Assembly: GCF_028369105.1 (NCBI RefSeq) | Contig: NZ_JAQNDO010000001.1 | Span: 3,589,001-3,653,000 of the forward strand | Direction: 5' to 3' | Source: Polyangium mundeleinium | GTDB lineage: Bacteria > Myxococcota_A > Polyangia > Polyangiales > Polyangiaceae | Length of the DNA stretch: 64,000 nucleotides | Shown: positions 20,401 through 26,910 of the stretch, piece after piece | Layout: each line of letters begins with the position of its first letter | Position numbering within the stretch: position 1 is the stretch's first letter | Program-made: the position numbers and the translations under genes | Notes under the pieces: model-generated | What the model was told of the DNA's origin: nothing | Databases searched by the model: none | Seen by the model: only the letters and a program-made list of their open reading frames with translations

Positions 20401-21559
20401 GAGCGCCTACCGGGCCGTGGACGATAGCGTCGAGCTGAGCGCGAAGCGGTATCGGTACACGGGGAAGGAGCGGGATGAGGAAACCGGGCTTTATTACCAC
20501 GGGGCGAGGTATTATGCGCCGTGGTTGGGAAGGTGGACGAGTGCGGATCCGGCGGGGTTGGTGGATGGGGCGGGGGTGTATACGTATGTGAGGGGAAGGC
20601 CGGTTGGTTCATGGGATCCGAAGGGGACTGAAGAAACTGGGTTCTGGCAGAAGTCCCTTGATGAGGCTGAATCGTGGGTCCTTCGGCAGGGCGGCAATCT
20701 GGGCGAAAATCTATTCTACGGTGGTGTCGTTGCCCCTGCGACGGTCGCAGCCGCGACCTTGGTTCCGGCCTGGGCTTGGCTCGCTGCTGGCCTAGCCGCT
20801 ACTACGCAAATACAGAGTTCCGATGATGTTGCCGGACACATGAATGCGGCCTCCCTGTCGGCGCCAGCCATGGGAAGATTGGGACCAACCAAGCCTTCGC
20901 CCGCCACGCCTCCGACTACGCCGGTCGCGGAGCCACCGCCGACCGTACCTCCTGCTACGCTAAAGGCCACACCAGCGCCTCCTCCTGGGATTGCAAAGAC
21001 TACACCACTGCCTAGTCCGAAGCCTATTCCGCCATTATCGCAAGCTGCGCCACCGGCCACTCGACCAGTCGCAACAACAGCCCGGCCTAAACCAACGACG
21101 CAGCGACCGGCGCAAGTTGCGCATGGTGAGAAGGTAGGAAGCAAACCTGCATTAGCTGATGAGGCAAAGGTAGGAAGCAAACCCGCCAAGGGGTCACCTC
21201 CAGCGTCGTCACCGACTGTACCGCGCGGGCCTGGAGCAATGAAGCAGCAAGCCACAGGTCGGCTAGCGGAACTTGGTCTACGAGGGGTTGACCTTGCGGG
21301 CAAGTCGTATAATGCAGGTCGGAAACTGCTCGAACAGCACGGATTTGCGCTAGAGAGGACGACGGCGACGGGGCGAAAGGTTTTTACCAACCCGAAGACC
21401 GGCGCCGTAGTGACCTACGACTCAGGCAAGGCACTCACTGCCGCGCAGAAACCACACTGGACGATACAAAACAAGGCAGGGGAGTTCTTGGACCGAAGCG
21501 GTCGCCCCGCGACCGGCCCGCACCCGCCCATGGGCGGAAAACACATACCAGGAGGATGA
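14411..21559 (+). CDS. Fused Tc toxin TcB-TcC subunit (SpvB/TcdB/RHS) with C-terminal toxin tip
   Basis: The product has 2382 residues, the sum of a TcB (about 1480) and a TcC (about 900), which are separate genes in many Tc loci. Residues about 15-300 are an SpvB domain (GTGSLTVPIAVSPGRGGFGP). FG-GAP-like blades lie near 503, 565 and 617 (DLSGDGLDDLLV, DMSGDGLPDIV, DIDGTGTTDIV). The TcB middle domain is near 766-796 (YDGAEREFRGFGLV). YD/RHS repeats run from about 1355, and the RHS-associated core is at 2013-2072 (YTGKERDEETGLYYHGARYY, ending WDPKG). In this family TcB and TcC form a hollow cocoon and the core self-cleaves to free the tip. The tip, residues 2073-2382, has a hydrophobic segment, a Pro/Thr-rich linker, a repeated KVGSKPA motif and a C-terminal domain ending KPHWTIQNKAGEFLDRSGR and HIPGG. 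That domain resembles nuclease-type polymorphic toxins but is not assigned. GC falls over the tip. Confidence 0.92.
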   Translation: MEHKGFAPKPKTTAPEAVKAPSPSLPKGGGAVRGLGEKFAASLVSGTGSLTVPIAVSPGRGGFGPELAVAYDSGGGNGPFGVGFGLSVPSISRKTERGLPEYEDFRESDVFILSGAEDLVPKLDEEEEGNWVRDIPKDDAVERIERYRPRVEGLFARIERVTEKGDGSVYWRATTKDNVTSIYGQSAGARIASLAAPTKVYSWLLERTEDTLGNVIVYNYKAEDLSNVPKAVYERQRFSGDAPVVNRYLKRIRYGNTVPFQAQGFLFEVVFDYGEHGAAAPTPAEENTWPCRQDPFSSYRSTFEIRTYRLCRRVLMFHHFPELGENPVLVRSTDFTYAEGPALTRLISVAQLGYIKTESGYSKKSLPPLELGYSLPELQTAVKLLDPRSLEDLPGGVDGQTARWVDLDGEGIPGVLCEQQGAFYYKQNLGDGHLAPARLLASQPAMASGGGAQLLDVGSEGRQCLVELTSEGTSGYHERTPEGGWGPFVPFPSQPNVNWNDPRVRFIDLSGDGLDDLLVATDHVQLWYPSLGKGGWGPPRVLPKTYDEDKSPTLVFADMTQAIFVADMSGDGLPDIVRVRNGSICYWPNLGRGRFGAKVQMSKAPQLDDSHTFDPRRIRLGDIDGTGTTDIVYVAGEGAVIVFNQAGNGWSEPVRMPGFPTADSLSTVGVVDLLGSGTACLVWSSPWRGVAKPPMRYIDLLGSKKPYLLTSVKNNLGAETKLEYAPSTRFYLEDLKAGKPWVTRLSFPVHVLTRVETFDAISKARFVSTYKYHHGYYDGAEREFRGFGLVEQYDAESFSAERGKGLFAEAPPTEEEFHLPPVLTKTWFHTGAFLDRSRIAKQFEKEYYAGDESRPELPDAVLEAGLSPRDLREACRALKGQVLRTEVYALDGSEAESHPYVVTEACPAIVRVQPSTAKTYGSFFAYARETVEVQYERDPDDPRMVHTVALSVDPFGHVERSVSIAYARRNIPEDMPEQGLLATLTESDVVNEDGEASWYRLGVPKETRTYELTGLSTTRSTLFLFDDVLIDVNAAGAISYEATPNGTAMQKRLVERVRQVYYDSTTLSGSSPAALPFGTIDALALPYETYALAFTPGLLTAAYGTRVTSTMLTGGGYIEENDDYWVRTGRQVFDPDKFYLPVEILDPLSNSTSITYDPHDLLVTSAEDPLGNTVTATNDYRVLGPTLVTDPNGNRSAVKLDELGMVVATAMMGKVGSSDGDTLEEPTTTFEHDLDVWRTTGKPNVVHAAARERHGDALTPWQHSYTYLDGLGREILKKVQAEPGPAPVRDENGGLVKDENSEVVLATASPRWVGTGRVVIDNKGNPVKQYEPFFTATHEYEDEQELVEWGVTPILRYDPLGRLIRTDLPNGTHSRVTFTPWQQASWDGNDTVLETGNPWYAARQPSATPTPSAQEQRAAELTEEHAETPALVHFDVLGRPVRGVEDNKAAGVYTTKAVLDIEGNPRAIVDARGNTAMEYVFDMLGRTLYQKSCDSGERWTLANVLGNPIRGWDGRWHVVRSVYDALNRRTGLWVQKGSDPEVLAEVTVYGEGQTDPEGANLRGKAYQVKDGAGVATSVEYDFKGNLLESQRRLAQNYTTQLDWSGSVALETEVFTQTTAYDALNRPTSMTMPDQSEIKPTYNEASLLEAVEVRIRGASTWTTFVDDIDYDVKGQREKIVYGNGVVTEYSYDPLTYRLTRLKTTRTSDSELLQDLRYTYDPVGNIVEIADLAQEELYHNSDLVEPVWKYEYDAIYRLIEATGREHSGQNADIQQDANGFPLVSAANPNDPQAMRNYEESFEYDAVGNILKMIHAAQGSTGSWTRRYDIAETSNRLLGTSLPGDDETEFSATYTYDEHGSMTSMPHLDGIEWDFKDQKREVDKGGGGTVYFTYDAGGQRVRKVWEHSGIVEERIYLGGFEVYRRRELGDVVLERETLHVMDDARRIAMVETKTIDESAAPFTPTARVRYQLGNHLGSAALELDDEGAIISYEEYHPYGTSAYRAVDDSVELSAKRYRYTGKERDEETGLYYHGARYYAPWLGRWTSADPAGLVDGAGVYTYVRGRPVGSWDPKGTEETGFWQKSLDEAESWVLRQGGNLGENLFYGGVVAPATVAAATLVPAWAWLAAGLAATTQIQSSDDVAGHMNAASLSAPAMGRLGPTKPSPATPPTTPVAEPPPTVPPATLKATPAPPPGIAKTTPLPSPKPIPPLSQAAPPATRPVATTARPKPTTQRPAQVAHGEKVGSKPALADEAKVGSKPAKGSPPASSPTVPRGPGAMKQQATGRLAELGLRGVDLAGKSYNAGRKLLEQHGFALERTTATGRKVFTNPKTGAVVTYDSGKALTAAQKPHWTIQNKAGEFLDRSGRPATGPHPPMGGKHIPGG
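18657..20570 (+). repeat. RHS-core segment duplicated downstream (copy 1)
   Basis: Two blocks of this segment, 18657-18699 and about 18930-20570, recur with high identity at 22042-22084 and 22092-23735. The intervening bases of about 230 bp are missing from the second copy. Most differences are single, often third-position substitutions, so the duplication has aged but both copies stayed similar. Direct repeats of this size in the same orientation allow recombination that would delete tip 1 and its immunity gene and put the downstream tip onto the core. Confidence 0.85.
21550..21555 (+). promoter_or_regulatory. Ribosome-binding site deciding the immunity start
   Basis: AGGAGG lies inside the last codons of the toxin gene. 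It touches the ATG at 21556, which overlaps the toxin stop as ATGA, but it is well spaced (nine bases) for the ATG at 21565. The second ATG is therefore the likely start. The strong site suggests that the immunity protein is made in at least the same amount as the toxin. Confidence 0.65.
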
Positions 21560-21564
21560 GAGCT

Positions 21565-22041
21565 ATGGCGGACGAATCCATTGACTTGTTCAAGCGAATC
21601 TTTCACGAGACGGAGGTTGTCGACATCGACTTCTCTAGGTGGGATAAATTCATCCGCATCGTAGCAGTCGCTCGAGTCATGCCACTTGGCGAGGATGGAT
21701 GGTTCCAGTTGTATCAGGTCGACTTCTGTGACGTTGAGTCATTCACTTGGCGGTCGAACCACCTCGGTGTCGAGCTAGACAAGCCGGAACAACACTGTCA
21801 ACTGATGTTCATGGATTACTTAGTCAAGAAGACCAAGACTGCTTATGTGTTCGAACTCCGTGGCATTCGGCCTTCTCCCGACATGGTGATCCATTGCAAG
21901 CGTCTCAACATAAGCAGCATCAGCAAATCCGCGATCGATGCTGTGAATCCCAGATGGGATCAACCGTACCATCCACTGGCCAGGCCGAGTATCGAAGAGT
22001 TGTTCGCTGCGCGAAAGGTTCGGAAGGGTAAAACCCCGTAG
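21565..22041 (+). CDS. Putative immunity protein for Tc tip 1
   Basis: The 158-residue product has no signal peptide or membrane segment and looks like a soluble cytoplasmic protein (starts MADESIDLFKRIFHETEVVD). I do not recognise the family. The immunity assignment rests on position: it overlaps or abuts the stop codon of a polymorphic toxin, has its own strong ribosome-binding site, shares the lower GC of the tip, and stands where the second tip also has a small ORF joined by ATGA. It would bind the tip domain in the producer's cytoplasm. Its stop codon (22039-22041) is directly followed by the duplicated RHS segment, so the tip plus this gene look like one exchangeable cassette. Other roles, such as a chaperone for the tip, cannot be excluded. 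Confidence 0.6.
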   Translation: MADESIDLFKRIFHETEVVDIDFSRWDKFIRIVAVARVMPLGEDGWFQLYQVDFCDVESFTWRSNHLGVELDKPEQHCQLMFMDYLVKKTKTAYVFELRGIRPSPDMVIHCKRLNISSISKSAIDAVNPRWDQPYHPLARPSIEELFAARKVRKGKTP

Positions 22042-23987
22042 AGCGGGCGGCGGAACTGACGGAGGAGCACGCCGACACGCCGGCCGTAATGCCCGATTCG
22101 GGGGTGGGATGGCCGGGGGCACGTGGTGCGCTCGGTGTACGACGCGCTGAATCGGCGGACGGGGCTGTGGGTGCAGAAGGGGTCGGATCCGGAGGTGCTC
22201 GCCGAGGTGACGGTGTATGGCGAGGGGCAGACGGATCCGGAGGACGCGAATCTGCGGGGGAAAGTGTATCAGGTGAAGGATGGGGCCGGGGTGGTCACCT
22301 CGGTCGAGTATGATTTCAAGGGGAACTTGCTGGAGAGCCAGCGGCAGCTCGCGCAGAACTATTCGACGCAGATCGATTGGTCGGGGACGGTGGCGCTCGA
22401 GACGGAGGTGTTCACGCAGACGATGGCGTATGATGCGCTGAATCGGCCGACGAGCCTGACCACACCGGACCACAGCGAGGTCAAGCCGACGTACAACGAG
22501 GCGAGTCTGCTCGAGAAGGTCGAGGCGCGGATTCGGGGCGCGAGTAGCTGGACGACGTTTGTTGATGACATCGATTACGATGCGAAGGGGCAGCGAGAGA
22601 AGATCGTCTACGGGAACGGGGTGGTCACGGAGTACAGCTACGATCCGTTGACCTACAGGCTGACGCGGCTCAAGACGACGCGGATCTCGGACAGTGAGCT
22701 GCTGCAGGACCTGCGATACACGTATGATCCGGTAGGCAACATCGTCGAGATTGCCGACTTGGCGCAGGAGGAGCTCTACCACAACAACGAGCTGGTCGAG
22801 CCGGTCTGGAAGTACGAGTACGATGCGATCTACCGGCTGATCGAGGCGACGGGGCGTGAGCATTCGGGGCAGAATGCGGATATCCAGCAGGATGCGAATG
22901 GGTTTCCACTGGTGAATGCGGCGAACCCGAATGATCCGCAGGCGATGCGGAACTACGCGGAGAGCTTCGAGTACGATGCTGTCGGCAACATCTTGAAGAT
23001 GATTCATGCCGCGCAGGGCAGCACGGGGAGCTGGACGCGGCGGTACGATATCGCGGAGACGAGCAATCGGCTGCTCGGGACGAGCTTGCCGGGGGATGCG
23101 CTGGGGCAGTATTCAGCGACGTATACCTACGACGAGCACGGGAGCATGATCACGATGCCGCATCTCGATGGCATCGCATGGGATTTCAAGGATCAGAAGC
23201 GCGAAGTCGACAAGGGGGGCGGGGGGACGGTCTACTTTACGTACGACGCGGGTGGGCAGCGCGTGCGGAAGGTCTGGGAGCATAGCGGGATTGTCGAGGA
23301 GCGGATCTACCTCGGGGGTTTCGAGCTCTACCGACGGCATGAACTCGGGGATGTCGTGATGGAGCGGGAGACGCTCCATGTGATGGATGATGCGCGGCGG
23401 ATCGCGATGGTGGAGACCAAGACGGTCGATACGTCGGATTCGAGCCTCCTGGTGACGTCGCGGGTGCGGTATCAGCTTGGGAATCACCTCAGGTCGGCGG
23501 CGCTGGAGCTGGATGGGGATGGGCTCGTCATCAGTTATGAGGAATATCATCCTTATGGGACGACGGCCTACCACGCAGCTGCGAGCGGGGTGGAGGCCAG
23601 CGCGAAGAGGTATAGGTATACGGGCAAGGAGCGGGATGAGGAGACAGGGCTGTATTACCACGGGGCGAGGTACTACGTGCCGTGGTTGGGACGATGGACG
23701 AGCGCGGATCCAGCGGGGATGGTGGATGGCGTTTGCCTGTACCAATATGTGCGCAGCGACCCAATAGGGCTCCACGATCCGTCGGGAACCACGGGGGTGA
23801 GTTTATTTAGCAAACCCGATGAAGTCACTCAGATGTCGATGGGGACCACAGCTCCAGGAAATTTCCGGGTCGGATGGTCCAAACGCCAGGTGCGGGTTGG
23901 TGGCTCACTTACGCCGAAGCTCCAGCCAATCCCCAAGCCTCGTTTAGATGGTGGGGCTGTTCTGCCTCCCTCGGAACGGGACAAACC
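22042..23987 (+). pseudogene. Orphan RHS-core module (displaced TcC fragment, copy 2)
   Basis: The RHS frame is open from a GTG at 22123 and carries YD repeats, the RHS-associated core (YTGKERDEETGLYYHGARYY) and an end motif DPSG at residue 552, followed by a tip linker (TTGVSLFSKPDEVTQMSMG). It lacks all TcB sequence. At 22085-22091 a 43-base fragment matching 18657-18699 is joined to sequence matching 18930 onward, and the join shifts the frame, so the module cannot be translated as a continuation of anything upstream. No good ribosome-binding site precedes 22123. The last codons of the open frame run into the IS element to 24078. It is best seen as a silent cassette left when a new tip was inserted upstream. 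Confidence 0.8.
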
Positions 23988-24023
23988 TGACCGCCGTGCT
24001 ACACGGTCGAGGACAAACCGTTC

Positions 24024-24347
24024 ATGCCGAAGCGAATCCGAAGAAACCACACGAGCGAGCAGAAGGCCGCGCTGCTGAAGCGCCACCACGTGGAGAAGGT
24101 GCCCGTTTCGAGCCTTTGCGACGAGACGAAGCTGCAGCCGAGCCTCTTCTACACCTGGCAGCGGCAGCTGTTCGAGAACGCGGCCGTCGTGTTCGATGGG
24201 CCGCCGAAGGACAAGCCCTCGGCACGCGAGCGTGAGCTCGAAGCGCGCGTCGCGCAGCTGGAGGCCAAGCTCTCGAAGAAGGACGCGGTGATCGCGGAGA
24301 TCTCCGAGGAATACGTCAAGCTGAAAAAAGAACTTGGGGAGCCCTGA
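24024..24347 (+). CDS. IS3-family transposase OrfA
   Basis: The 107-residue product begins MPKRIRRNHTSEQKAALLKR, a helix-turn-helix of the transposase IS3/IS911 type, and continues with a leucine-zipper-like helix (ARVAQLEAKLSKKDAVIAEI). OrfA binds the element's ends and dimerises. The orfB frame is -1 relative to orfA and is open across the end of orfA. A full-length OrfAB would therefore be made by slippage on the A6G run just before the stop. The gene is intact. Confidence 0.85.
   Translation: MPKRIRRNHTSEQKAALLKRHHVEKVPVSSLCDETKLQPSLFYTWQRQLFENAAVVFDGPPKDKPSARERELEARVAQLEAKLSKKDAVIAEISEEYVKLKKELGEP
24324..24330 (+). promoter_or_regulatory. Candidate -1 frameshift site (A6G)
   Basis: AAAAAAG near the end of orfA is the classic IS3 slippery run, and -1 slippage leads into the open orfB frame (AEKRTWGALTGRW). 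The phase is CTG AAA AAA G, not the usual xxA AAA AAG, so the slip would have to occur on a single Lys tRNA or with one weak pairing. Confidence 0.5.
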
Positions 24348-24400
24348 CCGGCCGGTGGGTTCCCCACGACACGCGTGACGAGGTCGTCGACTTCGTCCGC

Positions 24401-25363
24401 GTGTGGGCCGACAAGACGAATATCATCGGGGAGAGCTTCATTCGCTGGCTCGGCGTCGCGCGCAGCAAGTTCTTCGACTGGAAGAAGCGCTACGGTAAGG
24501 CGAACGAGCACAATGCAGATGTGCCACGCGACTTCTGGATCGGGCCCGAGGAGCGGCAGAAGGTGCTCGACTTCCACGCAAAGAACCCGCTCGAGGGCTA
24601 TCGCCGATTGACGTTCATGATGCTGGACCAGGACGTCGTCGCCGTCAGTCCTTCGACCACCTATCGGGTGCTGTCGGCGGCAGGCCGCCTCGACCGCTGG
24701 AAGCGGGGCGCGTCGAAGAAGGGCACCGGCTTCGTGCAGCCGCTCAGGCCGCACGAGCACTGGCACATCGATATCGCCTACCTGAACGTAGCTGGCACGT
24801 TCTATTACCTGTGCTCGCTGCTCGACGGCGCCAGCCGCGCGATCGTCCATTGGGAGATTCGCGAAGCGATGACCGAGTTGGATGTCGAGTGCATCGCACA
24901 GCGTGCGCGCGAGAAGTACCCTGACGAAAGGCCACGCATCATCTCGGACAACGGCCCGCAGTTCATCGCGAAGGACTTCAAGGAGTTCATCCGAATCGCG
25001 GGCATGACGCACGTGCGCATCTCGGTCAACTACCCCCAGTCGAATGGCAAGATCGAGCGCTGGCACAGGACGCTGAAGAGCGACGCGATTCGGGTGACGC
25101 CGCCGTCATCGCTCGCGGATGCCCGCCGCATCGTCGGGCGCTTCGTCGACCATTACAACGGCGTGCGCTTGCACAGCGCCATCGGGTACATCACACCGAA
25201 CGACGCGCTCGCGGGCCGAGCCGATATCATCTGGGCCGCACGTGACACGAAGCTCGAGGCAGCTCGTGAGGCGCGGCGGCAGCGTCGCCTGGCAGCGAGG
25301 GCGGCTGCGCATCCGGAGCACCGAGCCCCCGCCAGAGGCTCCGTCTGCCCATCGCCCGCATAA
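24401..25363 (+). CDS. IS3-family transposase OrfB (DDE integrase core)
   Basis: The 320-residue frame holds the whole rve catalytic core. The DDE triad is visible as the Asp of HWHIDIAYLN, the Asp of ISDNGPQF and the Glu of SNGKIERWHRTL. A GYRRLTFMML motif typical of the HTH_21 segment precedes it. The frame is open upstream through the end of orfA, so the active protein is probably the frameshift fusion starting at 24024. The C terminus is Arg/Ala-rich. Nothing suggests inactivation, so the element may still be mobile. Confidence 0.88.
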   Translation: MWADKTNIIGESFIRWLGVARSKFFDWKKRYGKANEHNADVPRDFWIGPEERQKVLDFHAKNPLEGYRRLTFMMLDQDVVAVSPSTTYRVLSAAGRLDRWKRGASKKGTGFVQPLRPHEHWHIDIAYLNVAGTFYYLCSLLDGASRAIVHWEIREAMTELDVECIAQRAREKYPDERPRIISDNGPQFIAKDFKEFIRIAGMTHVRISVNYPQSNGKIERWHRTLKSDAIRVTPPSSLADARRIVGRFVDHYNGVRLHSAIGYITPNDALAGRADIIWAARDTKLEAAREARRQRRLAARAAAHPEHRAPARGSVCPSPA

Positions 25364-25646
25364 TCGCGGAGCCGCCGCGCGCAGCAAAGGGCAATCTCGC
25401 GCCCGGAGCCACCCGCAGCCGCGGCGAGATGCTCGGGGCTGCGCCGGGCAGCAACCGCGGCCGCCTGGAAGCCAAACCCGGCGAGGATGGCGAGGACGCG
25501 AGTTGCCCAACGCGAGCACGGTGGCACTCTCGGTGGCGCGTGGGCCTCGCGAATTCAGGCCGCTTGTGACTTGCCTTGGAGAGGTTTTACTTTACTATAC
25601 CGGGACCGCGTCCTGTTCACGGGGAACCAGTACAGTAAAGCATGCC

Positions 25647-26114
25647 ATGCCGGATGATGTTATCATCCTCAACGACCTAACTCGCGAGGAACAGATTGTT
25701 GAGCTAACAAAACGGATTCCCGGGCTTACGGAAGCGCAGGCACAAGTTGCGTTGGACCAGGGATTCAGTCGAGAATCCCGCGTCGTGTTTGGAGGGAGCA
25801 GAGTTCGGGGCGATTTTAAGCCGACCTCGGATATCGACATTGGATTTGGATCATTAACGGAACGCCAAGCACAGCGTGCTCTTAAAAATATTCGGAAAGC
25901 CGGTCCGCTAAGCCCAGAGGAGAGAATACAAATCGTGCCAGGGAAATCCACAGACCACATACCGACGATTAGGAGCCCAGAAGAATTCTTTCAGAGGAGC
26001 GGGGTTCGCGCCCCGACCGATCCTCGCGCCGGCGAGCCTTTTCTCCCTTCGGGTTCGATTACTGCGACGCCCGATGGTCAGATCCTCATCTATCGCCCAG
26101 GAGTACCACAATGA
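25647..26114 (+). CDS. Second toxin tip, nucleotidyltransferase-fold domain (detached)
   Basis: The 155-residue frame contains GGSRVRGDFKPTSDIDIGFG, the GS plus DxD signature of minimal nucleotidyltransferases. It ends with the motif set seen in RHS toxin tips (PEEFFQRSG, EPFLPSGSI, TPDGQI). In such toxins this domain would transfer a nucleotide to a target RNA or protein. The ATG at 25647 has no clear ribosome-binding site. The frame is open upstream into IS-derived sequence, so the domain probably was the C-terminal part of a longer RHS protein before the IS insertion. Its stop overlaps the next ATG as ATGA. GC is much lower than in flanking core genes. Expression as a free domain is doubtful. 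Confidence 0.7.
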   Translation: MPDDVIILNDLTREEQIVELTKRIPGLTEAQAQVALDQGFSRESRVVFGGSRVRGDFKPTSDIDIGFGSLTERQAQRALKNIRKAGPLSPEERIQIVPGKSTDHIPTIRSPEEFFQRSGVRAPTDPRAGEPFLPSGSITATPDGQILIYRPGVPQ

Positions 26115-26557
26115 TTTGCATTTTGGATGGTCACCCGGTCGAGTCGACATCCCTGACTGTCCGCGAGATGGGAACCGGCGGAGTGCCAGCGCCCCTGCTG
26201 CACGATGTAACGCTTGTGTTCGACCGTGCTGAGTTTGTTGCGCTCCTGTCCTCGGCCTATGCCGCTCTCGGTAAGGCATTGAATGAGGACATCCGATTGG
26301 TGGGTGATGCCGACGACGACGAGCGAGCCTGCGTCATGCATCCAAGTCTCGCCGGGCTACTCGACAGCACTCCAGCAACGCTGTCGGGCCTCATGAGAGA
26401 TTACTTATGGAACGACCTCCTGCGAGTGTGCTTCGGCACCAATGCGGTTGAAGTCTGCGAGTATGTGATTGACGCGTACAAGTCTTTGAAGGTGGAGGCG
26501 TCTGTTGTTGCCATCGACGCCACCGCATACCATGTGCGACCGTTCGAGACGCGTTAG
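26111..26557 (+). CDS. Putative immunity protein for tip 2
   Basis: The 148-residue soluble protein (MICILDGHPVESTSLTVREM) starts at an ATG that overlaps the stop codon of the nucleotidyltransferase tip by four bases. It has no signal peptide or membrane segment, and I do not recognise a named immunity family. The translational coupling and shared low GC support an immunity role. Because the toxin tip may no longer be expressed, this gene could persist to protect against siblings that still deploy tip 2. It may also rely on read-through from the IS element for expression. Confidence 0.6.
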   Translation: MICILDGHPVESTSLTVREMGTGGVPAPLLHDVTLVFDRAEFVALLSSAYAALGKALNEDIRLVGDADDDERACVMHPSLAGLLDSTPATLSGLMRDYLWNDLLRVCFGTNAVEVCEYVIDAYKSLKVEASVVAIDATAYHVRPFETR

Positions 26558-26625
26558 CAGCCCGTGGACCTATCCCGAAGGACGATCGACAAGAACGGTG
26601 AGATGATGGTAGGTTTATCCGTGTC

Positions 26626-26910
26626 ATGTCGATGGGGCGAACACGAGAGAAGCAAGCGCCGCTCTGGGTGGCGACGCCTTCGCTGCCGCGGTCGCCGGGG
26701 CACCGGTTCTACGAGAAGCTGAACGAGCTTCTGCGTGAGAACGGGTTTGACCGGGCCATGGAGGCGGCGTGCGCGAAGTATTTCGAGGCCGACGGGACGG
26801 CGGGCAGGCCGTCGATCCCGCCGGGGCTTTACTTCCGGATGCTGCTGGTCGGGTTCTTCGAGGGGATCGAGTCCGAGCGCGGGCTCGAATGGCGGTGCTC
26901 GGACGTATCA
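26626..26910 (+). pseudogene. IS1182-like transposase, N-terminal remnant
   Basis: About 95 codons match the start of IS1182/IS1380-type transposases: FYEKLNELLRENGFDRAMEA, then GRPSIPPGLYFRMLLVGFFE and SERGLEWRCSD. In intact proteins this is followed by a LSLREFL segment and the DDE core. Here the similarity stops after RCSD near 26908 and the frame continues as Arg/Pro-rich nonsense. It is a truncated relic that marks the right edge of the toxin island. Confidence 0.75.

Larger units (their letters stand above)
23988..25526 (+). mobile_element. IS3-family insertion sequence (ends tentative)
   Basis: The element carries orfA and orfB of an IS3-type transposase. It sits between the orphan RHS linker and the second toxin tip. 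The ends are a tentative choice: TGACCGCCGTGCT at 23988 and the complement of TGCCACCGTGCT ending at 25526 can be aligned with one gap and one mismatch, and both begin with the TG typical of the family. No convincing target duplication was found, so the ends may be wrong by tens of bases. Confidence 0.6.

Noticed and set aside
18017..20500. An 827-codon antisense open frame inside the TcB-TcC gene
   Set aside because: Composition is typical of an antisense shadow, and a similar frame appears opposite the duplicated copy at 21820-23007.
20616..21559. ADP-ribosyltransferase as the activity of tip 1
   Set aside because: Known TccC tips have this activity, but no R-S-E or H-Y-E signature is visible here; the activity is left open.
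22089..22313. A 74-codon ORF (starts MPDSGVGWPGARG) after the immunity gene
   Set aside because: It is the RHS DNA read in the wrong frame across the duplication join.
25119..25646. N-terminal extension of the second tip from 25119
   Set aside because: This part of the open frame lies in and behind orfB of the IS in another phase and is Arg/Ser-rich; the toxin sequence starts at about 25647.
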